NCBI GenBank assembly: GCA_009926815.1
Contig: RFOC01000056.1
Location: forward strand, 1-10,500
Length of the DNA: 10,500 bases
From: Planctomycetota bacterium
GTDB taxonomy: Bacteria; Planctomycetota; Phycisphaerae; Phycisphaerales; SM1A02
Direction: 5' to 3'
Part shown: one piece after another, positions 1 through 8,016 of the stretch
Layout: each line of letters opens with the position of its first letter
Position numbering within the stretch: position 1 is the first letter of the stretch
The notes under the pieces: model-generated
The model's database searches: none
Told to the model about the DNA's origin: nothing
What the model saw: only the letters and a program-made list of their open reading frames with translations
Program-made: the position numbers and the translations under genes

Positions 1-20
1 GGCTGAACTAAATCGAACCT

Positions 21-27
21 GAGGAGA
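21..27 (+). promoter_or_regulatory. Shine-Dalgarno of pckA
   Basis: GAGGAGA, a strong purine-rich ribosome binding site, ends 8 nt before the ATG at 36 and fixes that start. Confidence 0.8.
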
Positions 28-35
28 AGAACAGC

Positions 36-1616
<1,581 letters not shown>

Positions 1617-1623
1617 GCCACGC

Positions 1624-2847
1624 ATGCCGGCGACCGCCGCGGCCGAGGTGACCTACGACCACATCGTGGAGGCCATGCGCCGCATCGAGGGCGGCGTGGT
1701 GCGCACGCCCTGTCAGGCGAGCGCCGCGCTCTCGGAGCTCTGTGGCGCGACCATCTTCTCGAAGGCCGAGTTCCTGCAGCGGACCGGGAGCTTCAAGGAG
1801 CGAGGGGCCCGCAACGCGCTGCTGCAGTTGCCGGAGGCGGCGGCGAAGCGTGGGGTGGTGGCGGCCAGCGCCGGCAATCACGCGCTGGCCCTGGCCTTCC
1901 ACGGCCGAGACCTGGGCATTCCCGTGACGGTGGTCATGCCGCGCAACGCGCCCCTGGTGAAGCAGCAGCGGTGCGTGCACTTCGGGGCCCGGGTCGTCCT
2001 GCATGGCGATCACATCGCCGACGCGAAGGTGAAGGCGGACGAGCTGGCGGCGGCCGGCGGCCTGGCGTACGTGCACGGCTTCAACGATGCCGCGATCATC
2101 GCCGGCGCGGGCACGGTGGCGCTGGAGATCCTGGATCAGGTGCCGGACGTCGAGGCCATCGTGACCCCCGTGGGCGGAGGCGGGCTGATCGCCGGGGTGG
2201 CCCTGGCGGTCAAGGAGGCCAGGCCGCGCGTGCAGGTGATCGGCGTGGAGCCCGAGCGATGTCCCAGCCTGACTCGAGCCCTGGCCGCGGGCCAGCCCGT
2301 GGATGCCTTCGACGGCCCGACGCTGGCCGACGGCCTGGCGGTTCCGAAGGTGGGTGACCGGGCGTTCGCCATGGCGCGCGACCGCGTGGATCGCGTGGTG
2401 ACCGTGGGCGAGGAGGACATCTCGCTGGCCATCCTGCGGCTGGTCGAGCTGGAGAAGGGGGTGGTGGAGGGCGCGGGCGCCACGCCGCTGGCGGGCTTCC
2501 TGGCGGGCAAGCTGCCCTTCCTGAAGGATCGCAAGGTGGTGCTCCTGCTCTGTGGCGGCAACATCGACCCCATGGTGCTCACGCGGGTGATCGAGCACGG
2601 CGTGGCGGTGGATGGCCGTCTGGCGCAGTTCACCGCGGTCATCTCGGATCGTCCCGGCGGCCTGGCGGAACTCGCCGGCACCATCGCGTCCACCGGCGCG
2701 AGCGTGCAGCAGATCGAGCATGAGCGTGCCTTCGCCGAGGCCGACGTGAGCCGTGTGCTGGTGCGCGTGCGGGTGGAAGTGCGCGACCGGGAGCATCTGG
2801 CCGCGCTGACGGCGGCGCTGGAAGCACGGGGCATCCGCGTCGCGTGA
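1624..2847 (+). CDS. ilvA: Threonine ammonia-lyase, medium form with one ACT domain
   Basis: PLP enzyme that deaminates L-threonine to 2-oxobutyrate and ammonia, feeding isoleucine synthesis or threonine catabolism. The 407-residue product has a fold-type II PLP domain (about 10-325) with the Schiff-base lysine in GSFKERGA (K58), the substrate loop SAGNHA (82-87) and the phosphate-binding glycine loop GGGGLIAG (184-191). A single ACT domain follows (about 335-407, with SDRPGGLAEL at 341-350). One ACT domain makes it the medium form, unlike E. coli IlvA with its two ACT-like domains. ACT domains generally sense amino acids, so allosteric control is expected but the effector cannot be read. The ATG at 1624 is 7 bp after the pckA stop. 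An in-frame GTG at 1594 would overlap pckA and add a non-conserved arginine/proline-rich tail, so it is less likely. Catabolic versus biosynthetic role is open. Confidence 0.92.
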   Translation: MPATAAAEVTYDHIVEAMRRIEGGVVRTPCQASAALSELCGATIFSKAEFLQRTGSFKERGARNALLQLPEAAAKRGVVAASAGNHALALAFHGRDLGIPVTVVMPRNAPLVKQQRCVHFGARVVLHGDHIADAKVKADELAAAGGLAYVHGFNDAAIIAGAGTVALEILDQVPDVEAIVTPVGGGGLIAGVALAVKEARPRVQVIGVEPERCPSLTRALAAGQPVDAFDGPTLADGLAVPKVGDRAFAMARDRVDRVVTVGEEDISLAILRLVELEKGVVEGAGATPLAGFLAGKLPFLKDRKVVLLLCGGNIDPMVLTRVIEHGVAVDGRLAQFTAVISDRPGGLAELAGTIASTGASVQQIEHERAFAEADVSRVLVRVRVEVRDREHLAALTAALEARGIRVA

Positions 2848-2916
2848 GCCTCGTCCGGTTATTGGGACGCGGAAAAAGTGGAACAGTCGCTTCAGTCCGC
2901 CCCCGGGAGGGCCGAC

Positions 2917-2924
2917 GAGAGGGG
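2917..2924 (+). promoter_or_regulatory. Shine-Dalgarno of the HTH/receiver gene
   Basis: GAGAGGGG lies 4 nt before the ATG at 2929 and decides against the upstream in-frame GTG at 2878. The 81 bp between ilvA and this ATG could hold a promoter, but no convincing -10/-35 pair was found there. Confidence 0.65.
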
Positions 2925-2928
2925 TGCC

Positions 2929-3510
2929 ATGAGCACCAGCACTCTCAAGAGCGTCCTCACCACCGGCGAAGTCGCGGCCATCTGCAACGTGGCCGCCCGC
3001 ACCGTGAGCAAGTGGATCGATTCCGGCCGACTGGCTGGCTACCGCATCCCGGGCAGTCGCGACCGTCGCGTCACCCGCGAGGCGCTGGACGCATTCATCC
3101 GTGACACCGGCATCCCGACCTCGGCACCCACGACGGAGGGGGCCGAGCGGGTGCTGGTGGCGGACGCGGACCGTCCGACGGCCGAGGCCCTCGCCTCGGC
3201 GCTGGCTTCCGAGACGGGACGCGAGGTCCGCGTCAGCACCACGGCGTTCGACGCGGGCGTCTCCTGCGCCGACTTCTCGCCGCGCTGGATCATCGCCGAC
3301 ACGAGCCTGGGTCTGGGTGAGGTGGCGGGTCTGGCCGCGTGGATCCGGGCCAGCGGCTCCGGGGCGCGGCTTGCGGTGATGGGTCAGGGCTTCACGCCAC
3401 AGGAGGAGGCGTCGCTCCGGCAGGCCGGTGCCGCCGCGATCTTCCGCAAGCCGTTCACGCTGCGTCAGGTGGTCGAGGTGCTGACCCGCCGACTGGCCGC
3501 CGCGGGCTGA
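2929..3510 (+). CDS. Helix-turn-helix protein with degenerate receiver-like domain
   Basis: Probable cytoplasmic DNA-binding regulator of 193 residues. Residues 8-60 form an excisionase/MerR-type winged helix-turn-helix (TTGEVAAICNVAARTVSKWI at 11-30, then a GYRIPGSRDRR wing at 37-47). After a short Thr/Pro/Ser linker, residues 74-190 look like a CheY-type receiver. It keeps one acidic residue of the usual pair (D79 in VADAD; the next position is Ala80), an aspartate at the phosphoacceptor position (D124 in IIADTSLG) and the conserved lysine (K174 in FRKPF). The conserved Thr/Ser is not seen (LAVMGQG at 148-154). Phosphorylation is therefore uncertain. The domain order, with HTH first, is the reverse of classical response regulators, and no histidine kinase lies nearby. 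The ATG at 2929 is preferred over an in-frame GTG at 2878 because GAGAGGGG sits just upstream. Target genes are unknown. Confidence 0.85.
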   Translation: MSTSTLKSVLTTGEVAAICNVAARTVSKWIDSGRLAGYRIPGSRDRRVTREALDAFIRDTGIPTSAPTTEGAERVLVADADRPTAEALASALASETGREVRVSTTAFDAGVSCADFSPRWIIADTSLGLGEVAGLAAWIRASGSGARLAVMGQGFTPQEEASLRQAGAAAIFRKPFTLRQVVEVLTRRLAAAG

Positions 3511-3526
3511 AAGGTCCCGTCAGCCC

Positions 3527-3532
3527 TAGCAT
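3527..3532 (+). promoter_or_regulatory. Candidate -10 element (TAGCAT) of nadE
   Basis: TAGCAT fits TANNNT and ends 9 nt before the nadE ATG, with no Shine-Dalgarno between. If real, transcription would begin within a few nucleotides of the start codon. No clear -35 is visible. Confidence 0.4.
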
Positions 3533-3541
3533 GCGATCCCC

Positions 3542-5209
3542 ATGGCGCGGATCGCCACAGCCCAGCTTGACCCCGTGGTGGGCGACATCCAGGCGAACCT
3601 GGAGGAGATCGATCGTGCCGTGCAGGCCGCGCGGTCCGAGGCGGCCGACGTGGTGCTGACCACGGAGATGGCGGTGCTGGGGTATCCGCCGCGTGACCTG
3701 GTGCTTCGAGAGGGCGTGGCCGAGGCCTGCGAGCGAGCCGTGGCTGGACTGGCCCGGCGGCACCCGGACCTGCTGCTGCTGGTCGGCGCCGTGCGACGCG
3801 TGGATCGCGGGGGGCGGCGACTGGCCAACTCGATGGCGGTCTGTCGCGGCGGCCGCGTGGAGGCCTGGTACGACAAGCGGCTCCTGCCCACCTACGACGT
3901 GTTCGACGAGGAGCGATGGTTCTCGCCCGGGACCGCTCCGCTGGTGGTGGATCATGCGGGCGAGCGGCTGGGCGTGCTGCTGTGCGAGGATCTCTGGGGC
4001 GGTCGTGACGCCGACGCGAGGCGCGTCTACGAGATCGATCCGGTGGCCGAGACGGTGCGAGACGGGGCCACCGCGCTGCTGGTGGCCAGTGCATCGCCCT
4101 TCGTGCTGGGCAAGCGGGCCCGGCAGCGAGAGCGCGTCTGCGCCGTGGCCGCCGGCCATGGCGTGCCGCTGGCGCTCTGCAACCCGTGCGGCGCGAACGA
4201 CGACCTGATCTTCGACGGCGGCTCGTCGCTGGTGGACGCGGCCGGCCGCCTGGCGGACCGATCGCCGCTCTTCGAGTCCGCCGTGCGCGTGCATGACCTT
4301 CGTGGCGGATGCCGGCTGGAGCGGGAGCCCGTGCGCACGCCGGAGCGAGACCTCATCGACGCCATGGTCGCCGGCATCCGTGGCTACTTCCGCAAGACCG
4401 GCCACGCGAAGGTGACGCTGGGCCTCTCGGGCGGCATCGACAGCGCGCTGGTCGCGGCGCTTGCGGCGATCGCGGTGGGGCCCGCGGCGGTGACCGGCAT
4501 CATGATGCCCTCGCGCTTCTCCAGCCCCGGCAGCGTGGCCGACGCGAAGGCACTGGCGGCGACGCTGGGCCTGGGCCGGCTGCTCGAGCTTCCCATTCGC
4601 GATCTGCACGAGCGATTCGCGGCGCACCTGGCCGGCGGCCTGGGCCGCTTCGAGGGTCTCGCCGACGAGAACCTGCAGAGCCGCCTTCGAGGACTGACGG
4701 TGATGGCCGTGAGCAACGCGGACGGCTCGCTGGCGCTGGCCACCGGCAACAAGAGCGAACTCGCCGCCGGCTACGCCACGCTCTACGGCGACATGATCGG
4801 CGCGCTCGCCCCCATCGGCGACCTGCTCAAGACGCAGGTCTACGCGGTGTGCCGCCATCTCAACGAGAGCCATCGCGACTTCGGGCTGTCCAGCCCGCCG
4901 ATTCCCGAGTCCAGCCTGACCAAGGCGCCAAGCGCCGAGCTTCGGCCCCATCAGACCGACCAGGATTCGCTGCCGCCCTACGAGGATCTGGATCGGATCG
5001 TGCAGGGCTGGATCGACCGCGAGCAGGACGCCGCCACGATCGCCCGCGAGACGGGGCTGCCCCCGCCGCTGGTGGAACGCTGGTGCGCGGCCATCGACCG
5101 CGCCCAGTTCAAGCGCGATCAGGCGCCGCTGGTGCTCAAGCTCTCCGCGCGAACGTTCGGACGGGGCCGGCCGATGCCCATGGCGGCGCGGTGGCGACCG
5201 CCGGCGTGA
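3542..5209 (+). CDS. nadE: NAD+ synthetase, glutamine-dependent
   Basis: Final step of NAD+ synthesis: amidates nicotinic acid adenine dinucleotide using ATP and ammonia released from glutamine. The 555-residue product has two domains. The N-terminal nitrilase-type glutaminase (about 1-260) shows the Glu-Lys-Cys triad as E42 (TTEMAVLGYPPRDL), K112 (YDKRLLPTYDVFDE) and C148 (LLCEDLWG). The C-terminal N-type ATP pyrophosphatase/synthetase (about 265-545) has the PP-loop SGGIDS (296-301), TGNKSELAAGYATLYGDM (401-418), KAPSAELRPHQTDQDSLPPY (461-480) and the family-typical ending SARTFGRGRPMPMAARW. Length is normal for the two-domain form. No Shine-Dalgarno precedes the ATG; a TAGCAT element sits 9 nt upstream instead. 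An ATG at 3531 is out of frame. The 3' end overlaps the opposing phosphatase gene by 74 bp. Confidence 0.96.
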   Translation: MARIATAQLDPVVGDIQANLEEIDRAVQAARSEAADVVLTTEMAVLGYPPRDLVLREGVAEACERAVAGLARRHPDLLLLVGAVRRVDRGGRRLANSMAVCRGGRVEAWYDKRLLPTYDVFDEERWFSPGTAPLVVDHAGERLGVLLCEDLWGGRDADARRVYEIDPVAETVRDGATALLVASASPFVLGKRARQRERVCAVAAGHGVPLALCNPCGANDDLIFDGGSSLVDAAGRLADRSPLFESAVRVHDLRGGCRLEREPVRTPERDLIDAMVAGIRGYFRKTGHAKVTLGLSGGIDSALVAALAAIAVGPAAVTGIMMPSRFSSPGSVADAKALAATLGLGRLLELPIRDLHERFAAHLAGGLGRFEGLADENLQSRLRGLTVMAVSNADGSLALATGNKSELAAGYATLYGDMIGALAPIGDLLKTQVYAVCRHLNESHRDFGLSSPPIPESSLTKAPSAELRPHQTDQDSLPPYEDLDRIVQGWIDREQDAATIARETGLPPPLVERWCAAIDRAQFKRDQAPLVLKLSARTFGRGRPMPMAARWRPPA

Positions 5210-5891
5210 AACCCTCGCGTGCAGGCTGCCGAGAGGGCACCTGCAGGAACCGGTCATCCTCGATGCAGTAGCCGGTCAGGGCGCCGCCGTAGGCGCACCC
5301 CGTGTCGACATTCACCACCACCGGCCGTCCGTTGCGTCGAAGCAGCAGCGGCTCGCGCAGCGGCTTGTGGCCCACGATGATCAGCCCGTCACGGCCATCG
5401 TAGCGCTCCCACCAGGGCACCTCGCCAGGAGCGGCCTTCAGGTGGATGCGGTCGAGGTCGCTGGTGCCCGCCAGACCCTTCTCCGGGTCCACGCCGCCAT
5501 GCACCACCGTCCAGCCATGGCCACGAAGCGTGACGCAGCCCGCGGCCTGGGCGAGCATCCGCCGCGCGGCCACCAGCCGGTTGGCACGCTCGAGCAGCCG
5601 GATCGCCGTGGCCTCGGAGGGCCCCAGGTCATCCATGGCCGTGCCGGCATCGCGGCGGCGCAGCGCATCGAGCATCCGCAGGTCGTGGTTGCCGCAGACC
5701 AGGTCCACCCGGTGCCCCTCGTCGCGCAGATCCTCGATGGCATCGACCACCACATCCGGCGACGGGCCCTTGGTGAACAGGTCGCCCACCAGGATCACCC
5801 GCGCAGCCGCGCGTTCCCGGCGGGCCAGGTCGAGCAGCTCGACCAGCTCGTGCCCGCATCCATGCAGGTCGCCGATGACCAGGGTGGACAT
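5136..5891 (-). CDS. PPP-family metallophosphatase (ApaH/bacterial PPP-like)
   Basis: Predicted cytoplasmic dinuclear metal phosphoesterase of 251 residues. The metal and catalytic signature runs in order: GDLHG (7-11), GDLFTKGP (36-43, in place of the usual GDxVDRGP), GNHD (67-70), a histidine in VVHGG (129-133) and GHKP (174-177). The later DTGCAYGGALTGYCIED is typical of the bacterial PPP/ApaH group. Possible substrates are phosphoproteins or dinucleoside polyphosphates; the sequence does not decide. The ATG at 5891 puts the first motif seven residues in, as is usual; ATG 5906 is an in-frame alternative. Neither has a Shine-Dalgarno. The last roughly 25 residues are Ala/Pro-rich, lie antisense to nadE and look like a non-homologous extension. 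Divergent from mutL. Confidence 0.85.
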   Translation of the reverse strand: MSTLVIGDLHGCGHELVELLDLARRERAAARVILVGDLFTKGPSPDVVVDAIEDLRDEGHRVDLVCGNHDLRMLDALRRRDAGTAMDDLGPSEATAIRLLERANRLVAARRMLAQAAGCVTLRGHGWTVVHGGVDPEKGLAGTSDLDRIHLKAAPGEVPWWERYDGRDGLIIVGHKPLREPLLLRRNGRPVVVNVDTGCAYGGALTGYCIEDDRFLQVPSRQPAREGFTPAVATAPPWASAGPVRTFARRA

Positions 5892-5901
5892 GCCGGTCGA
5901 G

Positions 5902-5907
5902 ACCATA
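5902..5907 (-). promoter_or_regulatory. Candidate -10 element (TATGGT) of the phosphatase
   Basis: TATGGT on the minus strand, 10 nt before the ATG at 5891. It fits the TANNNT elements before nadE and mutL. No clear -35 hexamer. It would overlap the alternative start ATG 5906, which supports 5891 as the start. Confidence 0.35.
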
Positions 5908-5944
5908 GCAGGTGATCGGCATGGCGCCCGGGCCTTCCGCAACT

Positions 5945-5958
5945 TCCTTCATGAAGGA
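5945..5958 (+). promoter_or_regulatory. Perfect 14-bp palindrome, candidate operator
   Basis: TCCTTCATGAAGGA is a perfect dyad in the 97-bp gap between the divergent phosphatase and mutL starts. Its right half covers the place where a -35 for the TAGACT element at 5976 would lie, so a dimeric regulator bound here could affect mutL. This is positional inference; the binding protein is unknown. Confidence 0.35.
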
Positions 5959-5975
5959 TCGGTGAAACCGCGACG

Positions 5976-5981
5976 TAGACT
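5976..5981 (+). promoter_or_regulatory. Candidate -10 element (TAGACT) of mutL
   Basis: TAGACT ends 7 nt before the mutL GTG at 5989, the spacing expected if transcription starts at or next to the start codon. There is no Shine-Dalgarno in the gap. Confidence 0.4.
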
Positions 5982-5988
5982 CGCGGGC

Positions 5989-7764
5989 GTGCCCATTCGC
6001 GCGCTGCCCCAGCACCTGGTCAACCAGATCGCCGCCGGCGAGGTGGTCGACCGGCCGGCGAGCGTGGTGAAGGAGCTGGTGGAGAACGCCCTGGACGCCG
6101 GGGCCACCCGGATCGAGGTCCGGCTGGAGGGCGGGGGACGCGACCGCATCGAGGTGAGCGACGACGGAGGCGGCATCCCCGCCGCTGAGCTGCCCCTGGC
6201 CGTGGCGGCGCACGCCACCAGCAAGATCGGCGCGCTGGACGACCTGCTCTCGATCGCCAGCTACGGCTTCCGTGGCGAGGCCCTGGCCAGCATCGGGTCC
6301 GTGGCCAGGCTCGTGGTGACCAGCCGGCATGGGAGCGAGGCGCAGGGCGCCAGCATCGAGGTCGACCATGGTCGAACCACGCCGGTCCGGCCCGCCGCCG
6401 CCAACCGCGGGACCCGGGTGGAGGTGGAGCGACTCTTCGGGCAGGTGCCCGCGCGGCGCAAGTTCCTGCGGAGCGAGCCCACCGAGGCCGGTCGCGTGAC
6501 CGAGGTGCTCGAGTGGCTGGCGCTGGGGCGGCCGCAGGTGGCCTTCACCCTCTGGCATGGCGATCGGCGCGCGCTGGACCTGATGGCCACCGAGGACCCG
6601 GCTCGTCGCGTGGTGGACGCGCTTGGCGAGGCGCTGGGCCGTGAGCCGCTGTCGGTGGATGCGGACGCGGAGCTGGGTCAGGGTTCGCCCATCTCGGTCT
6701 GGGGCCTCATGGCCCGTCCCGAGGCGGCCAAGGCGCAGGCGAAGGGACTTCGGTTCACCCTGAATGGTCGGCCGATCGCGGATCGAGGCCTGCTTCACGC
6801 CGTGCGCGAGGCCTATCGCGGCCTGATCGAGCCGGGCCGCACGCCCGCGGGTTTCCTGGCGGTGGAGATCGATCCGCGCGAGGTGGACGTGAACGTGCAT
6901 CCAGCCAAGAGCGAGGTGCGATTCCGGCAGCCCGCCCTGGTGCATTCGCTGGTGCACCGCGCCGTGAAGGCGGCGCTGCGCAGCGCGAACCTGATGCCGG
7001 AGATGCCCCTGGCGACGGACATGCCTCGCGGCGGCGCGTGGTCGGGCGCGTCGCACGCCTCGACGGACCGCGCGGCGGGCTTCGATTTCAACGCGATGCA
7101 GCAGGCTCTGGCGGAGCCGGTCTCGCCGGCGCTGGCGTTTGGCGCGCCGCTGGCGTCCACGCCGCTGCCCATGCCGGTGGCCGCGCCGCGGTTCCTGCAG
7201 GCGGGCAAGGCGTGGCTGGTGACCAGCGATGAGCAGGGGCTGGTGGTCGTGGACCAGCACGCGCTGCACGAGCGGGTGATGTTCGAGCGTCTCCGTGCGC
7301 AGGTCCTCGGCGGCACGCTGCCCAGCCAGCCGCTGCTGACGCCACGCGTGGAGTCCGCTTCCTCGGTGGAGGTGGAGCGCGTGGAGGAGGCCCAGCCGCT
7401 GCTGAGCCGGCTGGGCTTCGACGTGCGTCCGGCGGGCCCGCGCAGCATGGCCATCCATGCCGAGCCGGTGTTCCTGATCGAGCGAGGGGTGGATCCGGCG
7501 GAGGTGCTCCGCGACTGGCTGGGTCGCGACGAGTTCGACGCCTCGGGCGATGGCGAGGCCGTGCTGGCCGAGGTGCTGGACATGATGGCCTGCAAGGCAG
7601 CGGTCAAGGCCGGTGATGCGCTCTCCGACCGCGAGGTGGCGGAGCTGCTGCGGCAGCTGGCCGACGTGGAGCGATCCACCAACTGCCCGCACGGGCGTCC
7701 CACGGCGATGCGCATTCCCTGGCGCGACCTGGAGCGACGCTTCGGGCGATCGCCGCAGCGCTAG
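5989..7764 (+). CDS. mutL: DNA mismatch repair protein MutL with intact endonuclease site
   Basis: Mismatch-repair mediator that acts after MutS and, in this form, nicks the daughter strand. The 591-residue product begins with the GHKL ATPase: E29 and N33 in KELVENALDAG, D58 in SDDGGGI, HATSKI (75-80) and GFRGEAL (93-99). A low-complexity Ala/Pro/Met linker (about 345-400) leads to the C-terminal dimerisation/endonuclease domain. This carries the full metal-site set: DQHA-x2-E-x4-E (from D422), ACKAAVKAGD (C535), CPHGRP (C566) and a terminal FGR (585-587). No MutH is needed with this type. The GTG at 5989 is chosen because the protein then aligns residue for residue with the E. coli MutL N-terminus (MPI..LP..L.NQIAAGEVV). 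An in-frame GTG at 5962 is the alternative. The stop overlaps the stop of the convergent ferredoxin-like gene. Confidence 0.96.
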   Translation: MPIRALPQHLVNQIAAGEVVDRPASVVKELVENALDAGATRIEVRLEGGGRDRIEVSDDGGGIPAAELPLAVAAHATSKIGALDDLLSIASYGFRGEALASIGSVARLVVTSRHGSEAQGASIEVDHGRTTPVRPAAANRGTRVEVERLFGQVPARRKFLRSEPTEAGRVTEVLEWLALGRPQVAFTLWHGDRRALDLMATEDPARRVVDALGEALGREPLSVDADAELGQGSPISVWGLMARPEAAKAQAKGLRFTLNGRPIADRGLLHAVREAYRGLIEPGRTPAGFLAVEIDPREVDVNVHPAKSEVRFRQPALVHSLVHRAVKAALRSANLMPEMPLATDMPRGGAWSGASHASTDRAAGFDFNAMQQALAEPVSPALAFGAPLASTPLPMPVAAPRFLQAGKAWLVTSDEQGLVVVDQHALHERVMFERLRAQVLGGTLPSQPLLTPRVESASSVEVERVEEAQPLLSRLGFDVRPAGPRSMAIHAEPVFLIERGVDPAEVLRDWLGRDEFDASGDGEAVLAEVLDMMACKAAVKAGDALSDREVAELLRQLADVERSTNCPHGRPTAMRIPWRDLERRFGRSPQR

Positions 7765-8012
7765 CCTTGCGGCGTTCCGCAGGCCCGGCCGTCGTCACTG
7801 CACTCGGGCTCGTCCGCGTGCAGCACGATCTGATGGAACACCACCTGGCCGGTTCGAAGCGCCCTTCGCAGGTACGGCCGGCAGAGTCCGCACCCCGTGC
7901 CGCAGCCGAGCCGATCCTCCAGTTGCGCCAGGGAAAGTCCGTCCGCCCTCGCGGCGCGCGCCACCTCCTCGAAGGTGACGCCATGGCAGATGCAGCGGTC
8001 GACGCGGAGCAT
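7761..8012 (-). CDS. BFD-type [2Fe-2S]-binding protein
   Basis: Small 83-residue protein of the bacterioferritin-associated-ferredoxin (BFD)-like family, which binds a [2Fe-2S] cluster through C-x-C and C-x2-C. Here the ligands would be C7 and C9 in CICHGV and C41 and C44 in GCGTGCGLCRP. C37 is an extra cysteine beside the second pair. The C-terminal tail adds two more cysteines (C71, C78) and histidines at 60 and 65, which is unusual for the family. BFD domains act as electron carriers or regulatory clusters; the partner here is unknown. The ATG at 8012 lies 4 nt after the prepilin-like gene's stop with no Shine-Dalgarno, so translation is probably coupled. It is the last gene of the riboswitch-led operon. 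The stop shares a CTAG with mutL. A longer start at 8042 would overlap the upstream gene and is less likely. Confidence 0.85.
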   Translation of the reverse strand: MLRVDRCICHGVTFEEVARAARADGLSLAQLEDRLGCGTGCGLCRPYLRRALRTGQVVFHQIVLHADEPECSDDGRACGTPQG

Positions 8013-8016
8013 GGTC

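Noticed and set aside
2848..2928. AT-richer patch TTATTGGGACGCGGAAAAAG upstream of the HTH gene as a promoter
   Set aside because: It stands out against the GC background, but no -10/-35 or sigma-54 pair with acceptable spacing could be made from it.
3455..5257. 600-residue minus-strand open frame across nadE
   Set aside because: It is antisense to a gene with complete family motifs, is His/Arg/Gly-rich with no recognisable domain, and is the kind of long empty frame GC-rich DNA produces.
5446..5988. Upstream extension of the mutL frame
   Set aside because: It would run through the phosphatase gene on the opposite strand and add Arg/Ser-rich sequence. MutL homology begins exactly at GTG 5989.
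5629..7692. 687-residue minus-strand open frame across mutL
   Set aside because: It is a shadow of mutL with His/Gln/Arg-rich low complexity. Its upstream end also crosses the phosphatase in another frame.
7765..7783. Hairpin just after the mutL stop (CCTTGCGG/CCGCAGG around CGTT)
   Set aside because: It is about 7 bp with a wobble, has no U-tract and lies within the coding end of the ferredoxin-like gene. It is too weak to call a terminator.
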